Positions 12,909 through 25,600 of a stretch of DNA of 64,000 nt are shown in pieces. Positions within the stretch are counted from its first letter, which is position 1. Each line of letters starts with the position of its first letter. The position numbers and the translations under genes were made by a program. The notes under the pieces are model-generated. The model was not told the DNA's origin. It did not search any database and saw only the letters and a list, made by a program, of their open reading frames with translations. Source of the DNA: Dimorphilus gyrociliatus (Eukaryota > Annelida > Polychaeta > Dinophilidae); NCBI GenBank assembly GCA_904063045.1, contig CAJFCJ010000017.1:806001-870000 (forward strand), in the 5' to 3' direction.

Positions 12909-15454
12909 AATGGCGACAGTAGAGGATGATACTTTGGAAACTTTATTAAGTAATATCTCGTTTATTTAATATTGATAATGTTTTCAATTATGCTTGATAA
13001 AGAGTTTAAGAGAGATGCTATTTAAATCCTTTCAATTTTATTGTAAACAATACGCCAGTTTGCTTATTCTGTTCAAGGCCATCGTGAAACCGGTCAAAAA
13101 AATAAAAATTGTGAATATTTTTTTCCAATAGGTAAGATTACTAATCCATCAAACCAAGATGAAGATACGGACGTTATTATGGCATTTTGCGATCAAGTCA
13201 ACAAACATCTAGAAGGTCCCCAAATTGCCATTCGCCTACTCGCTTACAAAGTACAATCGCCTCAAGAAAGAGAATGTTTGCATGCATTATCTGTAAGCAT
13301 ATTATATTTATTATCAAATATATTCATCATAAAATATATTCCCTAGACTCTGGAAGCTTGCGTAAGGAATTGTGGTAAAAGATTTCATCAAGAAATTGGA
13401 AAATTTCGTTTTCTCAATGAAATGATTAAACTAGTATCTCCTAAAGTATGACATCTTTGAAATATGTTTAAGAGTTAATAATAATTATAAATTTTCAGTA
13501 CGCAGGACCGTATACTACAGATAAAGTTAAGAAAAAAGTTATAGAGTTATTATACAGTTGGGCAAAAGGTTTGAAACAAGAAACTAAAATTATGGAGGCC
13601 TATCAAATGTTGAAAAAGCAAAAAATTGTTAAAGACGATCCGACATATATTGATCAGGTTGTACTAAGATATATTCGTATAAAAAATGAATAATACCATT
13701 GTATATTTATTAATAAAATATAGCATATCGATATCTTGGTTCCTCCCACTCCTGAAAAAGAGCGCAATTCCATATTTAATGACGATACAAAGTCGAAGCA
13801 ATTGCAAAAATTACTCAGTAGTAAAAATCCAGAAGATTTACAGGCAGCTAATCGTTTAATTAAAAATATGGTTAAGCAAGATGCTGAAAGAATGGAAAAG
13901 ATATCTAAAAGAACATCAGAGTTGGAAACTGTGAATAACAATGTTAAGCTGTTGAACGAAATGCTCAATGTTTATCACAATGCAAACACAGCTCAGTCAG
14001 ATCGAGAGATTATGAAAGAATTATATGATAATTTAGAAAAGGCGAGACCAAATTTGTTCAGGTTAGCCAGCGATGCAGATGAACAAGATAATGATGGTAT
14101 TAATCAAATATTGGAAACAAACGATTCTGTCGCTAGAGTTATGACTTCGTTCAAAGAAAAAATATCAACCGATGCAAATTGCTCTACAGTTGCGGCAACA
14201 AACAATGATCCCTCTTCGTTACTTGACTTGGACTTCGGTGCTAAGAATTCAGTAGATATTTTGCGAACGCAGCTTGATGAGCTAGGATTAAATACAAAAC
14301 TGGAGACGACACCACAATTAGAACCTACCACTACATCTGAACAAAAAGATGATGACTTGGTCCAATTAGGCGATATTTTCTCCAATAGCCAAACTACATC
14401 AATATTTGGTTCAAACACTAGTAACCAAATGGCCAATCCTCCAATTTACAACCCACCAGTTTATCAACCACTATCAAATATTGGTAGTACAGCTACGGGC
14501 AGTATTCTGACTCCATCGACACAATCAGCTTTTAGCTCAACAAATAGTACGAAACCGAAAGCCACCATTGGAACAAACGCCTTTGATGATTTGGATATTC
14601 TTGGAAAATCCCTAACAACTGAGAATAGCAAGTAATTGAGCACTTGTAATTTATTTTTTATTTTTATTAATTTCGTTTTCATGAACTAGACCCGCAACGT
14701 TTGATCAGAAACCGGAGGCTAAAACTCTAGCTGAGCTGCAACAAATGAAAGTGTCATCCGAAAGTCCGAATAGTAAAAGCCTTATTGACGATCTGCCAAT
14801 GTTAATTCCCAATTCTAGTCCTCCAGAGCCAGTGACTTTAGACAACGTTTTCGTTGCATTAGATACTATTCAATTCGGTATACATATTATTAAGTGAAAA
14901 TTGTTGGTAATTATAAATAATTCATAAATATATATCCAACAGCCTCAACAACACCCTTAGTTGGCTACGATAAGAATAATGTTCGAGTTATGATAAATTT
15001 CACAAAAAATACAGTTGCCGACAGGCCTGATGTAGCTGTATTCGTTGTATCAACATTAAGTACAAGTTCTGCCCAATTAACGTCTTTTTCATTTCTCGCT
15101 GCTGTTCCTAAGGTTTGTTTTCATGAAATAAATAAATACATTTGTAAGATATTGAATTGATTACCACTGATATTGTAATAGGCAATGAAAATTAAATTAC
15201 AACCCGCATCCTCAACTTCATTAGCAGCATTTAATCCAATAGTACCCGCCTCCCCTATTACACAAGTCATGCTGATTTCCAATCCAAATAAGGTTTTATT
15301 TTATAAATAAGTATTTGGAATTTTGTTAATAATTTACAAATTATAATATCTACAGGATAAAATAAAGTTGAAATATAAAATTACTTATAAACTCGGAGAG
15401 GAACAATTTACTGATAATGGTGACGTAACAGAATTTCCAACATTCCAATTATAA
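12909..15454 (+). CDS. GGA: GGA: gamma-ear-containing ARF-binding clathrin adaptor
   Basis: This is a trans-Golgi sorting adaptor with the full family architecture. The VHS domain (ITNPSNQDEDTD, GPQIAIRLLAYKVQSPQE, GKFRFLNEMIKLVSPK) is encoded by exons 12909-12948, 13132-13292, 13347-13445 and 13499-13657. The GAT domain (KLLSSKNPEDLQAANRLIK, NVKLLNEML) is in the exon from about 13723. A low-complexity hinge with NPF-like and acidic sequences follows. The C-terminal gamma-adaptin ear starts around 14860 and ends EFPTFQL. The donor at the end of the GAT/hinge exon reads AGCAA|GTAATTGA, so retention of that intron would stop translation at once. The gene starts 277 bp after TXNDC11 on the same strand. 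Confidence 0.93.
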
Positions 15455-16130
15455 AAGAAAAACAACAACATACAAAAAAGATTAACGAGAATTATAATTT
15501 TTGTAATATTTAAACTATTTTCAATTTGAATTTATATATGTTTATGTATAACAATAACATCAATTAACTTTAATAATTTAATGATGTAACTGTTTTAAGC
15601 TGATCAATGTTTTCTGAAAATGATATTTTAAATGAGTTTTCGTTTGATAAAAGAACAAATTGTGCAAATGTACAATGAATTTATTATAATGCAAACTTTA
15701 TTTTCATATTTTCATTTGAACCTTTCCTCTCGTGCTTATCAACTAACATTCGAGAGTTATTAATTTCAATGTCACTGTCTTCTTCTATATGTATCTTTCA
15801 CTCAAAAACCTTTGAACGAAAAAAAAACACCTGAAGGACTTCGCAACTGACATTACCTTTCTTATTTTTAATGAAATACGATAAGAAGCTACTTATTTAT
15901 AAAATATTTTTAATTCAAATGACTGAATATATGTAATCGGTGAATTAAAAATTACATTTACACATTAAAACTTTTGAACTTTCGTAATAATCAACAGTTT
16001 GAAAATTTAGCAAGACCAAACCGGAAGTGCAAAAATAAAAACTGGTTTTGAAAAATATACGAAATATATCCAAAAAAAAACACTATTGGCGTTATCTTTC
16101 ATTTTCTCGCAGAATTAAGGTCAAGTTATC
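15455..16130. promoter_or_regulatory. 3' region of GGA and promoter of DDI1
   Basis: This is 676 bp without a credible exon. It includes an ETS-like ACCGGAAG at 16020-16027, 104 bp before the DDI1 ATG. Confidence 0.5.
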
Positions 16131-18354
16131 ATGAGAATAACATTAACATCAGTCAACGATGAGATTTATTCGCTGGACGTCAGTGAAGACATGGAACTGG
16201 AAAATTTTATGGCCTTAGCTGCTTTTGAAACCACTGTACCGGGTGAACAACTTCAGTTGAAACATAATGGAAGGGTATTATCTGGAAGGGAAAAAAAATT
16301 GAAAGAATTTGGCTTGAAAGATGGTGATGTTGTACTTTTTGGTCAAAGAGGAGGCTCATCTAATGGTTTGTGTTTTACACTTGGTTCTTAAAATAGCGCG
16401 TGCAGCTAACATTAAGTACAACAATTTATAAACGATTTTTATCTAGTACTGGAGCATTTTATCTAAAGAAAGTTGAACAATCTTTCAAAATAGCCATTAA
16501 CTTTGAGGTAACTTTATAGAATTGTTTCAAAGCTCCCTCAAAACTATTAAAAGGTATAATGTTAGGTTACCAAGTGAACTGTAGGGAAAATATTCTTATT
16601 TAATTTAATGAAAAAGGACATTGACTAAAATTTCATAACAAATTATTATAAAGTTCTTACACAATATATAAACGTTTTTTTTTTAAGTTTTTATAATGAG
16701 CTGTTGAATAAAATAATGGGTTATCTATTTAACCATGTAGTTTTGGACTTTTCAAATATTCAAGTTCCGGTAAATAGGCCAACACAACCGCAAGCTAGTG
16801 GTGGACAAGAAAACCCAGCAGTTCTCATGGAAATGTTAAGAAACTCCCCACACGAATTGGCTCTCCTTAAAGAGAGAAATCCTCCCTTAGCTTCAGCACT
16901 TGAAAGTGGAGACGTTAATAAATTTACACAAGTTTTAATGCAACAAAAAGCTGATAAATTGAAAAGAGAACAAGAAAGATTGCAATTGCTCATGAGAGAT
17001 CCAATGGACCCTGAAGTTCAAAAACATATTGCTGAAGAAATCAGGTACAATTGATTTTATTTCCTATATTCAGGTTTTCATTTGGCTGAGAAATTATTTA
17101 TTTTTAGGTTAAAAAATGTCGAATCCAACATGGAAACTGCTATGGAGTATTCTCCTGAGAGTTTTGGTCAAGTGGTTATGCTCTATATAAATTGCAAAGT
17201 CAACGGTCATGTTGTCAAAGCATTTGTGGATTCAGGTATCAGTCATTATTCTAACATTATACATTCATTACATCTAAAGTTTAATCAAATATTCGTGTTA
17301 GGCGCTCAAATGACAATCATGTCCAAGGCCTGTGCTGAACGATGTAACATTATGCGTTTAGTCGATACTCGATGGTCTGGTATCGCAAAAGGGGTTGGAA
17401 CCCAACAGATTATCGGAAGAGTTCATTTGGGTAAATAGATTGAATAGGCAGCTGTTGTAAATTAGTATTTGAATTAATTATAAAAGGTCAAATCCAAATT
17501 GAAAAAGACTTCCTTCAATCGTCGTTTTCTATTCTTGAACAACCAATGGATATGCTACTTGGATTAGACATGCTAAAAAGACATCAAGTAAGCATTTTGT
17601 CGATATTCATTCGAAACTGTCTTTTTTCTACGTAGAATATACATATGATTAAATATTTCCGTAGTGTATAATTAATCTAGAAGAAGATTGTTTAATAATT
17701 GGTTCCACAAGAACTAAAGTTAAATTTTTACCTGAAAATCAAATTGCTAAAAAGTCGAAAAAAGTTCATGATAAACAGTTAATATCTAGTTAAATTCAAG
17801 TTTTAGTCTACTTTGTTTTGTTATACTAATGTTTCTTATTCTTTCATAGTTTTTAAGTTTAGAACAATAATAAACAATTTTTACAGTGTGTCATCGACTT
17901 AAAGCTCAATGAACTTGTAATAGGAACAACAGGAACGAAAACGAAATTTTTGGCAGAGGCTGAACTTCCAGACAATGCTAGATTAAGTATGCAAGCTCCA
18001 GACGATGGAACAGTAACAATGGAAGAAGATAGACAATTAGCTGAAGCTCTTGCAAAGAGTGCTGAGCAAGTTACAAGAACTCAAGGTTTTTTTTGTTAAA
18101 TTTAGTTAAATGTGAAAAGTTCATTAACCTTAGTCTGCAGATTGATATTTTAAATTGTTTAAATTTTCTCTTTTTCAGTTCCTTCCGCAACGGCAACAGG
18201 ACCTCAAAGAACGTTTCCCGAATCTGATATTAATAAAATAACGAACTATGGATTTTCTCGGGATCAGGTCATTGAAGAATTAACAAGAAACCATGGCAAT
18301 GTTGACCAAGCTATTGCCACTCTTTTTGCAAGATCTCTAGCTGGCCCAAAATAA
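16131..18354 (+). CDS. DDI1: DDI1/DDI2 ubiquitin-shuttle aspartic protease
   Basis: This is a DNA-damage-inducible 1 family protein with a ubiquitin-like N-terminus (exon 16131-16365), a helical linker ([19 protein letters not shown]), a retropepsin domain and a C-terminal UBA domain ([20 protein letters not shown]). The retropepsin active site VDSGAQ is split by an intron after the first base of the Gly codon. [11 protein letters not shown] ends the exon at 17587. A UBA domain is absent from vertebrate DDI2 but present in yeast and many invertebrates. The family cleaves NRF1-type substrates and shuttles ubiquitinated proteins. The intron after the UBL exon is about 400 bp, long for this window. 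Two homologous copies of the next exon follow (see separate entry); the main transcript would use 17887 onward. Confidence 0.95.
17665..17793 (+). other. Duplicated alternative exon of DDI1 with its own stop
   Basis: After an AG at 17663-17664 an open phase-0 segment reads [19 protein letters not shown] and runs on to a TAA at 17791-17793. The next exon, after an AG at 17885-17886, reads [19 protein letters not shown] in the same phase. The two are clearly homologous and occupy the same position in the protease fold. Using the first copy as a terminal exon would give a protein lacking the UBA domain. It could also be a decaying duplicate. Confidence 0.7.
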
Positions 18355-18553
18355 ATGCTATCAAGTCATAACCGCTTTACTTTCAGAATAAAAAATATTT
18401 CATCTATAAAAAGCTAATAGTATTTCAAATATTTTAAAGTGGCACACGGTATGAAAAAACGGCTAAATACCAAAGATTTATACTAAAATAATTTCGTAAT
18501 CTTTTGACATGTTAAACAAGTCTTAAATTTATTAATAGTAAACAAGAAAATTT

Positions 18554-20760
18554 TCAAAAGTGATCATCAAACTCGTAGTCTCCATCTTCGTCCATTCGAC
18601 TCATATTACCTAAGGCCGATTCAAGCTTAGAAGAAAGATTTTCAGCTACGTTATCTACAAAAAATTTTTTAGATGTTAAATTCGTACAAGAACAGACAGA
18701 TTTATCACTTACTTGCTTTCTTTCGTTGTCTGATCATTTTTTTATAATCTTTCTTTCTATCTTTATTTAATTGATTTCCTTCAAATCTATCTTCTTTCTT
18801 TTTCTTATTTTTAAGCATTCTTTCAACGTCAATTTTAACGCTCTCTCCGTCCTCTTCCATTTCGTTTTCGTCGTCATCACTTTCGTCCTTCACAAAACTT
18901 TCAACTTTTACATGGTTATCTCCAACACTTGCTTTTATTGTGTCAAGGGCAGTTTTTTCCTCTTCCAGTAGAGCATCAATATCAAATTCAGCAGACATTC
19001 CTTGCACTATTTCTGAGCTCAGGTGACTATTTTCAGTGGGAACTTCAGGAGGTTCTGTATAGTATCTAATTCTTCCCTGATTCCAATCATTTATCACTAC
19101 TTTTCCGGCTGCTAACAAATCAGCTTTACCCCCTCGCTTTAATTTACCTTGTTTTATTGCTAGTTGATTCAAAAACTCGTCAACATCATTGAAACTGGGA
19201 ATTCCATATAAAATTTGTAGATGTTGTTTTGGACATCGACGCATAACAGCGCTTACAGGGGGAACGGGATCACTAATCGATTCAACCTTAACACAGTTTT
19301 GAAGAACATCATTTTCAGATTTTTTTACAACAACTCCTGGAGAGTCAATTAATTTTATATGCTTATCTAAGACTATTTCTTGTAGTGATTTCGTTACGCC
19401 AGGCGTTGCTCCTGTTGCACAAGCTCTCTCTCTCTTCAAAGAATTAATTATAGAACTTTTACCAGTATTTGGGAAGCCAACAATTCCAACCGATATTGCA
19501 GTTTTTACGTCACTCTTTCTACAATAATTACCCAATAATTTCATTAAGATGTCTGCCCCAATGCATACCGATCTTTCAGTTGAGTGTCCTAATAAAAGCA
19601 AATAATAAGTAACTTATGAATTAACTTTAATTATATCAGTGAAAATTATATAAATATATATTCATATCAACTATGAGACTTTGATGATTACACTTTTCTT
19701 TAATAGAAAGTAACACGCACCCTTTCCATGACCCAGTTTGCTTTTCTGAGTTTGAGTTGAAGCTTTAAATGCTACTGTAGGTAATTGTTTTCGAAGATAA
19801 ACTAACCAATTATCCAAATTATTTTTCGGTATCAAATCAATTTTATTCAACAATAACACTAGTTTTTTCCTACCGGAACTTACAACTGCTTCTTCTAGAG
19901 CTTTACACCTAGTTGCAATTGGATCTCTGGCATCCAAAACTTGAATAACAACATCACTTGCTTCTATCACTTTAGATAACTCCTTTGAATATTGTTTGAA
20001 AGATTGTTCTGAAAGTGAACTTTTCATTTCAAAGTCGATATCGTCTTCCATCATTTGTTCTTTCATTTCAAATTGTTTTCGTTTTTTTTCAGCATCTTTC
20101 ATAATGTCATCTAATCCTGGTCTATTTTTATTACGAGCTTGTTCTCGTTGTTTTTGTCTCTGTTTTTTTTGTTTTGCCTTCTCTTCTTCAACCTAAAACA
20201 TGTAATTTAAGTATGTGATTATTGTGTCTACTTTATAAATTATTTTTACTCTTTTTCTATGCGCTTCCGCCTCTGCAAGAATCTCATCTTTAAATGGTAA
20301 ACTGTTTGGTATACCAGGATCTTTGGCTGTAAAAGAGAAACAAAAATGACCTATTGTTTAGAAAGAATTTTGTCGATAGATTAATCTTAGATACATAGGG
20401 AATAATACCACTATATAGTACAACTTTTAGAGGCTCAACATACAATATATCGATTTACAAACTAAATTGAGATATCATTCTCAGTTATTACTGCAATTAT
20501 AAGAGTTTATAATTTACCTTTCTTCTTGTTGCTCTTTTTTGCTTCTTTTTTAACCTTTCGATTGTGTTCTCGAACCTGACAGAGAAGCATATATATCAAT
20601 AGATCACATTATCGCTCAAATTATACGCACTTTTCGGGCTATTTTATATCTCTTACGGCACGAGATACGCTTGCTGAGCTTCTCTATTAGAAAGAATTTA
20701 GAAATTAATGTTACAATTGATTATTGTTTTTATTCAACTACTTTTAAGGCCTTTTGTCAT
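18554..20760 (-). CDS. GNL3: Nucleostemin-like nucleolar GTPase (GNL3)
   Basis: This is a circularly permuted YlqF/YawG-type GTPase involved in ribosome biogenesis. The basic N-terminus (KKKLSKRISCRKRYKIARKV) matches nucleostemin better than GNL3L. Motifs run G4 NKID, then G1 GFPNTGKSS (family GFPNVGKSS), then G3 DSPG. Exon 1 is 19 nt (20742-20760). Exon 2 is 20631-20693. The last exon is 18554-18654 and encodes an acidic tail ending DEDGDYEFDDHF. The donor before it is GCAA|GTAAGTGA, so the unspliced reading stops early. The C-terminal part has acidic and Lys-rich stretches suited to nucleolar retention. It is convergent with DDI1 (199 bp) and divergent from RUSF1. Confidence 0.92.
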
Positions 20761-21124
20761 CTTTTCAGAGATAGATTCTCACGTGGTTAGAGAATTATTA
20801 TTTAGTTTGCCTGCCCAATTGTATATCCGGTAGCTGTCAATAATGCCATCTGTCGTTACTATTTATTATTTTATCTAGTATATTCTCATTTCCTCCATTC
20901 ATAAATACCTAACAGCCAGTTTCATAAATAAAAAAGAGTTTTACTAATTTTTCAATTAATTCAAAGAAAATTTGAAACATTATTGCAATACAGGAGGTAT
21001 TAACCTCCATTCAAATAAATTCTCACAATCTTCAGAAAACGCCATCTGTATTATTTTGAGTTTTGAATTTTAAAGTGGTTGTCATTCCACGTGTCTTGAT
21101 ACTTTGCGGTAAAATCAACGGCAA
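20761..21124. promoter_or_regulatory. Divergent promoter of GNL3 and RUSF1
   Basis: This is a 364-bp spacer. It contains two copies of GCCATCTGT (20845-20853 and 21041-21049) and two CACGTG E-boxes (20780-20785 and 21088-21093). No exon was seen. Confidence 0.5.
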
Positions 21125-22495
21125 GTGCCTGCCTGTTGTGAGAAAGAAGATAAGATGCCTCCAGCACGTTCTACATTCGCTCCTTCCGGAACAGAATTTG
21201 TAGAATGGAATGATATCGAACAAATCGAGCGGAAAGTTATTATCGGGGATATGAGTGCTTGGGAAAGAACTGCCAAAACTGTTGGGAAAAGGAAACGGTT
21301 TCAGTTTAGTCTTCTAAAGGAAATTTTTCTTCCATTTGGCTACCCAGCAAGTGTTAGTACAGACTATATGTCCTATCAAATTTGGGACAGCTTTCAAGCT
21401 TTATTCAGCACCTTAATGATGGCCATATCAACTCAAAAAATTTTAGTAGGTATGGGTGTTGGAGATGCCGCAGCGTCTGCACTCTCCGGAGCAATAGCTT
21501 GGATATTAAGGGATGGTATAAGTATGATATCGAAAATCATGTTCACCTGGTATACTGGCACAAATCTAGACGACTATAACAAAACTTGGAGACTTGCTGC
21601 CGACATTTTCAATGACTTATCTTTTATTGTTGATTATTCCATCAGTTTCTTTCCGGATTTCAAAATTTACATTCTGTGTATTTCTGGTATTCTTAAGTCT
21701 ATTGTTGGAGTTTCAGGAGGAGCAACTAGAATGGCAATCACCCAGCATCAAGCAAGAGATAATAATATCTCAGATGTATCCGCGAAGGATGGGAGTCAGG
21801 AAACATTGGTAAACTTGTTAGGCCTTATACTTAGCCTAACCGTTCTACCATTGTTGGGTAATAATGAACAAGTTACAATGATCATATTCATTTCATTAAT
21901 GCTTGCTCACTTGTACAGTAATTGGAGAGCTGTAAAAGCATTGAATTATGAAACGTTCAATATGAATCGTTTACATATTGTTTGTCAACAACTTGTTCGA
22001 TCGAATCAAATACTAAGCATTAAACAAGTCAACAAAAAAGAACCTTTATTTGGATTTGCTCCTAATTATAGATATTCAATTAAGCTTGGTGTTCCCTTGA
22101 TAAAATCTTTTGCTGTCGGTTGTGAAAGTTATCTTCTTAAATATAGAATTAGTTTTAATAATGGGGACAAATCAATCTATGTTAGTCTTTCAAGTGACGC
22201 AAGCACTGAGGATATTCTTGAAGCTGCAATTTCAGCTAGTATTATCAATACTATTATAGACGCAGCTCTTCGATGTAACAGAACGCCCGTGGAAGAGATG
22301 GTAGAGGACATAAAACTAAGAAGAGCTATCGAAATTTTAAACAGTTCAAATAGATGTGAAACAGATATAATCTGTCTTGTCTTGGAATTTATGTCGAAAA
22401 AGAGAATAATGCTACTGGATAGATTAAAACACGCTGGATATGATTTGACCGCATTTCATTTTTCGATTGATTCATGGAGATACAGTAAGCGGTAA
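21125..22495 (+). CDS. RUSF1: RUS1 family protein (DUF647, RUSF1/C16orf58)
   Basis: This is an intronless 456-residue reading frame. The family hallmarks are LPFGYPASVSTDYMSYQIWD, TWRLAADIFND, GGATRMAITQHQARDNN and DVSAKDGSQETLVNL. Several hydrophobic segments in the middle suggest a membrane protein. The plant homologues (ROOT UVB SENSITIVE) act in vitamin B6-related signalling, and the animal function is not established. An internal Met at 21155 is an alternative start, and conservation begins only after about residue 60. The TAA at 22493 overlaps a donor-like GGTAAGTAA, so a short extra C-terminal exon cannot be excluded. Confidence 0.92.
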   Translation: MPACCEKEDKMPPARSTFAPSGTEFVEWNDIEQIERKVIIGDMSAWERTAKTVGKRKRFQFSLLKEIFLPFGYPASVSTDYMSYQIWDSFQALFSTLMMAISTQKILVGMGVGDAAASALSGAIAWILRDGISMISKIMFTWYTGTNLDDYNKTWRLAADIFNDLSFIVDYSISFFPDFKIYILCISGILKSIVGVSGGATRMAITQHQARDNNISDVSAKDGSQETLVNLLGLILSLTVLPLLGNNEQVTMIIFISLMLAHLYSNWRAVKALNYETFNMNRLHIVCQQLVRSNQILSIKQVNKKEPLFGFAPNYRYSIKLGVPLIKSFAVGCESYLLKYRISFNNGDKSIYVSLSSDASTEDILEAAISASIINTIIDAALRCNRTPVEEMVEDIKLRRAIEILNSSNRCETDIICLVLEFMSKKRIMLLDRLKHAGYDLTAFHFSIDSWRYSKR

Positions 22496-22694
22496 GTAAA
22501 AATCTATGCAAGAAAGCATATATTCCGTGTTTTATAAATATTTTTTAATGCCTTATAAGAGAAATATTGTTTTGTTTTGATTTGCTACTGTTTTATTCTG
22601 TTAATGAGATCTGTTTTGTAAGGAAGAATTAGGTCACTCCTTTTCTATATACTTTAAATACAACTTGTCTTTGATAGTAACGAAAAAGAAAATT

Positions 22695-25600
22695 TTATTG
22701 TGTATATAAGCTTGCGGCAAAAACAATGTCACGTTTTATTTTTGTGGACGCTTCCTCCATCTTTTTGAACATTAGGGGATCGCCTATCATTCTAGCTGCA
22801 TTTCTTACATCTCGTATAACTTCGTCAAGTCTCTGAATACAACGAACGATAATCCCTTCTTGCACGTCGGTTAATTTAGTTATTTCTTTAAATGAAGTTC
22901 CTCTTGCCCATTCATACACGACTTCCATTAGTTGAAAGTTAAATTTGCTGAGGAACTCTTCGGGGCCTTCTCGTCTCAGGAATTGTTTTTGAACGTCATC
23001 AACTTTCGACGCAACTCTTTCAAATTCCCTCTTAGCCGCAAGTAGAGAATTATTTAATTTCGCTTCAGATGCTCTAGATTGTTCGAAGACTATAGAAGAG
23101 AGTATAGCAGCAATTTCCTCCGGTTCTAAGCTATTTAAGGCATTTTCAAAAACAAGTTCTGTAAGAATTAGTTCGGCCTGGCTCATTTCGCAGGCAACTC
23201 TTCCTTTTAATTGAACAATATCATCTTCATCGATATAGCCTAAATGACGAAGAACTTGTAGCTTTTGCCGATATTCAGGGAGTAGTTGGAGACTTTCATC
23301 GGACAATAAATGCCTAATAGATTCATATTCTTTTTCCATTATTTTTCTTTCACGTATAGCATCGAAATTCTCTTCAAAATTGGCACTATGAACACAACAA
23401 TATGTGGAAAGAATATCTTCCAAGTCTTTTGCCCTCTGACAAATGTCAACTTCTGTAACACCTTTTAGCTTAAAATCCTTATAATCAAGAGTAATCGGAT
23501 TTTCATAATTCTCCTCAAGATAACTAATTAATTCTTTCATAGCTGTGACTGTAGACTGCCCGGGAGGATCATTTTGAAAGCGGGGGATAGCTCTCTTTTT
23601 CTCATCTTCAATAATACGATCACCGTTTACCTTTATTACTTTATTTAACAAATAGCAGATATTTTCAAATTTTAATTTCGACGTAAAGCACTTTGGATTA
23701 ATTACTTTTTTCAGCTTTAGTGGCAAAATAGTAGGCTGAGGATATTTTATATTTTCTTTACTTTCGTTTCTCTCTACCAAAAGGAAAGCTTGAAATGATT
23801 TATCATTAAAATCCGTTTTAAGTACTGCAGCCAATCCACTATTTGTTATCACTAATCTACCGGGAATGAATAATTTCTGAGCGGTTAATGACCCAAGTGA
23901 CGCTTCTAAAGCCATTGTACGATTTTCCAAATATCGTTCATTGGTATCGTAATAAGCCTCTAAATCTCCACCAAAATCCAAAATTTCTGGTAAAGATTCC
24001 CTTTTCTTTTCAAGTTCTATCAATTTTTTCTCTAAATTATCGGTTTGGCGTCTAGAACCAAATTCCGAAAATGATCTTCTCATCATATCCGTAACTCGTA
24101 TGTCCTTTACGCGTAAAAGATTTAGAATCATTGAATAAGTAACCGTAAATTGACTTTGCAGTTGAGTAGGTGGACCAGTCATCATTCTATGCAAATCTGA
24201 TAATTCAGCTACTTCTGTTTTGCAGAGAACAATAACAGTTCCAGTTGTATCTTTTCCTCTTCTGCCAGCTCTCCCGGCCATTTGAATATACTCACTAGGA
24301 AGTAAGTCCCTAAATTTCTTTCCGTCGTGTTTCCTACACGAATCAAACACAACAGTTCTCGCAGGCATATTGACACCCATAGCGAAAGTTTCAGTAGCAA
24401 ATAGTACCTTTACTAGACCCATGGCGAAAAGCATCTCTACAACTTCTTTCAATATTGGTAGAATACCGCTATGATGTATACCAATACCTCTCATAAGAAT
24501 ATCGCGCATTAGCATCACTTGAGGTAAACCTTGATCCGATCTTTTCAATTTAGATGTTGATTGTTGAAAAAATGTATAAATTTCATTCTTCTCTGTAGCC
24601 GTATTTAGATCTACCGATTTTAAATGTTGAGCATTTTCATCTATCCTTCGTTTAGAGAAGGTGAAGCAAATTGCAGGTAACTTTTCTTTCTTTTTTAACA
24701 TTTCTATGACGGATAGCCATACTCCTCGTTCATTGACCGGCTTTTTAGTTTTTGAACTCTCTTTCTTTGCATCGCAAGCTTTAGTATAACCGCTTTTTTC
24801 AAATTTTGAACCTTTAAGTATTAAAAATAATTCATTAGTGTTTTTTACAGAGCTTCCGGTATATAAATAATGTTCTAAAGGTACTGGACGCTGCAGTGTA
24901 CAAACAACGTAGACTTTGCGTTTTTTATTCCTGGCTACCCATTCAGCAAATTCTTCGGCTTTTGGTATTGTTGCCGATAGGAGAACAACGTTTACATGAG
25001 CCGGGAGCATAATAATAACTTCCTCCCAAACAACACCTCTGTCAGCATCGTTTATATAGTGCACTTCGTCAAATATTACCCACTCCAGATCCCTAATCAC
25101 ATCCGAACCATTGTAGAGCATTGATCTTAAAATTTCGGTTGTCATGATTAAGCAAGATGCTTCTTGATTAATTTGAACATCTCCCGTTATAAGGCCAACA
25201 TCGACAAATGTTTCTTTGAAATCTCTAAACTTCTGATTAGATAGAGCTTTAATTGGAGATGTATAAATGGCCCTAAAAGAATAGATATATGATATAACAA
25301 CGAAACACTTTTCATTGAACATGACCTACTTTGTCATATGCTTTCTAGCTAGGGCAATGGCGTATTCGGCAACTGCAGTTTTTCCCGCAGAAGTATGGGC
25401 GCAAACAAATACGCTATCTCCCCTCTCAAGGCAAAGTATGGCTTGTTTCTGAAAGACATCCGGCTCAAAACTCCACTTGTAAGCGGCATCAGGTAACAGT
25501 TCTTCAAATGGTGGCATTTTCTCTTTAATACTTAAAACTTGGACATATTCATTACCAATTATCTGTTTTTTGAACTTAGCTTCTTCAACAGTTTCTAATT

